Shown piece by piece: positions 14,012 through 15,928 of a stretch of DNA of 15,928 nt. Position 1 is the stretch's first letter, and every line of letters begins with the position of its first letter. Position numbers and translations under genes: made by a program. The stretch lies in contig USSH01000028.1 of assembly GCA_900557435.1 (NCBI GenBank), positions 1 to 15,928 of the forward strand, read 5' to 3'. This DNA is from an uncultured Coprococcus sp. Lineage in GTDB: Bacteria > Bacillota > Clostridia > Lachnospirales > Lachnospiraceae. The notes below the pieces were generated by a model. It saw only the letters and a list, made by a program, of their open reading frames with translations, had not been told where the DNA came from and ran no database searches.

Positions 14012-14257
14012 TTACTTCTCGATACCTGCCTGCTTTAATAACTTTGCAACTGACTCAGTTGGCTGTGCGCCAGTAGCTAACCACTTCTTAGCAGCCTCCT
14101 CGTCAATCTTTACTACTGATGGCTCCTGGTTAGGATCATATGTTCCGATCTCCTCGATGAATCTACCATCTCTTGGTGATCTTGAATCTGCTACGATCAC
14201 TCTGTAGAAAGGATGCTTCTTATAACCCATTCTTCTTAATCTAATCTTTACTGCCAT
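14012..14257 (-). CDS. rpsP: 30S ribosomal protein S16
   Basis: S16 is a small-subunit protein that binds 16S rRNA early and is needed for 30S assembly. The 81-residue product starts [20 protein letters not shown] and continues [21 protein letters not shown], the conserved S16 core. An AGGAGG site lies upstream of the ATG. The gene is 25 bases after ffh and 21 bases before khpA, in one unit. Confidence 0.98.
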   Translation of the reverse strand: MAVKIRLRRMGYKKHPFYRVIVADSRSPRDGRFIEEIGTYDPNQEPSVVKIDEEAAKKWLATGAQPTESVAKLLKQAGIEK

Positions 14258-14282
14258 TGTTCTTGTTCCTCCTAAATAATAA

Positions 14283-15629
14283 TTATCTTAAGCCAAAAGG
14301 CATTTTAAAACCACCACGTCTTCTCTTTCCGCCCATCATGCCTGACATCTGCTTCATCATCTTCTTAGACTGTTCAAACTGTTTAAGGAAGCGATTCACA
14401 TCTGCTATCTGGACACCTGCTCCATCTGCGATACGCTTCTTTCTTGACGGCGATATCGGATCCTGGAGTGAACGCTCTCTCGGTGTCATGGACTGAATGA
14501 TTGCTTTTGGTGTTTTAGCAGCGTTCTCATCTATCTCAACATTCTTCATCTGACTTGCCATGCCTGGCATCATCGAAAGGATCTCCTGCATGCCACCCAT
14601 CTGCTCGAGCTGAGCCATCTGATCAAGAAAATCGTTGAAATCAAAACTTGCTTTGCGGAACTTCTGTTCCATCTCCTTTGCCTTCTCCTCATCGATAGCC
14701 GACTGGGCTTTCTCTATGAGCGACTCAACATCACCCATGCCGAGGATTCGGCTTGCCATACGATCCGGATAAAATGGTTCCAGATCTGTAAGCTTTTCTC
14801 CCATACCTGAGTACAGGATTGGCTTGCCTGTGACTGCCTTGATCGACAGTGCAGCACCGCCTCTGGTATCACCATCCAGCTTTGTGAGGATGACACCATC
14901 TATACCTATCTTATCATTGAACGTTGTCGCTACATTGACCGCATCCTGACCTGTCATAGCATCCACAGTCAGTATGGTGTAGGCAATGTCCAAATTCTCC
15001 TTTATCTCTGCCAGCTCATCCATCATGTCTTCATCGACATGAAGACGACCTGCCGTATCGAGAAATACCAGATTGATATTGTTCTTGGCTGCATGCTGTA
15101 TAGCCGCCTTTGCAATATCCAGTGGCTTGTTGTTGTCACCCATGGCAAATACGGGAACTCCAACTTTCTCACCATTAACCTGCAGCTGCTTGATAGCCGC
15201 CGGTCTGTATACATCACACGCTACAAGGAGTGGTTTCTTACCTTTGTTTTTAAACTGATATGCAAGCTTTGCCGCTGTGGTGGTCTTACCTGCACCCTGA
15301 AGTCCACACATCATGATGATCGTTATCTCATTTGACGGTCTGAGCTTGATCTCTGTCATCTCAGAGCCCATGAGCTTATCCATCTCTTCCTTAACGATCT
15401 TGATAACCATGTGTCCAGGATTCAAGCCTTTGAGAACTTCTTCACCTACAGCTCTGTCACTTACCGACTTGACAAATGACTTGACTACTTTGAAGTTGAC
15501 ATCGGCCTCAAGAAGTGCTCTCTTGACTTCCTTCATAGCCTCCTTGACATCATCCTCAGTAAGTACGCCCTTGCTTCTCAGTTTCTTAAATACGTTCTGC
15601 AGTTTATCTGATAAACTGTCAAATGCCAT
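14283..15629 (-). CDS. ffh: Signal recognition particle GTPase Ffh
   Basis: Ffh binds signal sequences as they emerge from the ribosome and, with 4.5S/6S RNA and FtsY, delivers them to the Sec translocon. Starting at [11 protein letters not shown] (ATG at 15629, seven bases after AAGGGAG) it has 448 residues. An ATG two codons earlier is too close to the ribosome binding site. The N domain covers about 1-100. The G domain has the P-loop GLQGAGKTT (109-117), DTAGRLH (191-197) and [10 protein letters not shown] (249-258). The methionine-rich M domain (about 300-448) includes [13 protein letters not shown] and ends in a basic Met/Gly tail. It is followed by rpsP. The 91-base gap from ylxM shows no clear promoter. 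Confidence 0.98.
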   Translation of the reverse strand: MAFDSLSDKLQNVFKKLRSKGVLTEDDVKEAMKEVKRALLEADVNFKVVKSFVKSVSDRAVGEEVLKGLNPGHMVIKIVKEEMDKLMGSEMTEIKLRPSNEITIIMMCGLQGAGKTTTAAKLAYQFKNKGKKPLLVACDVYRPAAIKQLQVNGEKVGVPVFAMGDNNKPLDIAKAAIQHAAKNNINLVFLDTAGRLHVDEDMMDELAEIKENLDIAYTILTVDAMTGQDAVNVATTFNDKIGIDGVILTKLDGDTRGGAALSIKAVTGKPILYSGMGEKLTDLEPFYPDRMASRILGMGDVESLIEKAQSAIDEEKAKEMEQKFRKASFDFNDFLDQMAQLEQMGGMQEILSMMPGMASQMKNVEIDENAAKTPKAIIQSMTPRERSLQDPISPSRKKRIADGAGVQIADVNRFLKQFEQSKKMMKQMSGMMGGKRRRGGFKMPFGLR

Positions 15630-15720
15630 AGACATTCTCCCTTCTGATATAAACTATCGGGTACATGCATCTCCACTCTGTAAATCCTGTGGCGGTTCTG
15701 CAATACATCACTACCTGTCA

Positions 15721-15928
15721 TCAGAAATCTTCGAGTATCTTATCTGAATAATTCACTATATCTTCAATTCTGCCTGCAAGCCGTTCGTCCGAATTGATTG
15801 CCTTGAGTTCATCCGCACATTCTTTGATCTTCTGAACCTGTTCCTGTGCCTTCATGAACTTATGTACCAGCATAAGCTTCTCCTCATACTCCTCAAGGAT
15901 CTTGTCACAACGCCTTACCATATCGTAC
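15721..15928 (-). CDS. ylxM: YlxM family protein (UPF0122), 3' part only
   Basis: The frame is open to the right edge, so the start lies outside the window; 68 codons plus a stop are visible. The visible text YDMVRRCDKILEEYEEKL matches the segment that follows the helix-turn-helix in YlxM proteins, which are typically about 110 residues long. The rest is charged and helical and ends KILEDF. YlxM is encoded next to ffh in many Firmicutes and is linked to the signal recognition particle pathway, and that position supports the call. The ATG at 15921 is internal to the family alignment and should not be taken as the start. Confidence 0.75.
   Translation of the reverse strand, partial: YDMVRRCDKILEEYEEKLMLVHKFMKAQEQVQKIKECADELKAINSDERLAGRIEDIVNYSDKILEDF

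Noticed and set aside
15721..15921. A complete 66-codon gene at the right edge
   Set aside because: The frame stays open past its first ATG to the window edge, and the text aligns with the C-terminal part of YlxM, so it is a truncated gene.

Overview
The window looks like chromosomal DNA of a moderately AT-rich Clostridia species, probably a Lachnospiraceae member of the Coprococcus type. This is inferred from the protein sequences, strong AGGAGG-type ribosome binding sites, and the ylxM-ffh-rpsP-khpA-rimM-trmD gene order. All genes from about 2.1 kb to the right end lie on the minus strand. Only the sigma/anti-sigma pair (545-1903) is on the plus strand. No RNA genes, phage genes, transposases or CRISPR arrays were seen.

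Layout from left to right: (1) 1-255, the 5' part of a DUF1848-family gene on the minus strand, cut by the window edge. (2) 545-1903, an ECF-like sigma factor and a single-pass membrane protein that is probably its anti-sigma factor. (3) 1904-2155, a convergent intergenic region holding a 123-bp imperfect palindrome with a crossing inner inverted repeat. (4) 2156-3532, hisF and hisH, the two subunits of imidazole glycerol phosphate synthase. (5) 3638-4231, a yefM-yoeB type II toxin-antitoxin operon with a clear promoter and a palindromic operator containing TGTACA hexamers. (6) 4291-8539, a type II topoisomerase pair, parE then parC in transcription order. (7) 8704-11043, a two-component system (OmpR-type regulator and sensor kinase) with its terminator. 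(8) 11141-11287, a GC-rich tandem palindromic repeat and a terminator. (9) 11316-12119, an unassigned lipoprotein gene with its own well-formed promoter, an operator-like palindrome inside the promoter, and a 5' leader stem-loop. (10) 12156-15928, the translation/secretion cluster read as ylxM (partial), ffh, rpsP, khpA, a terminator and a 56-bp tandem repeat, then rimM and trmD.

The right-hand cluster combines protein targeting (Ffh, YlxM), 30S assembly (S16, RimM), RNA binding (KhpA) and tRNA modification (TrmD). The usual next gene, rplS, is not found after trmD; the lipoprotein and two-component genes are there instead. The coding content is mostly ordinary housekeeping and signalling. 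I saw no convincing new multi-gene system. The most unusual material is between genes: two unrelated tandem palindromic repeat arrays at transcript boundaries, the convergent palindrome with crossing repeats, the lipoprotein control region, and the toxin-antitoxin operator.
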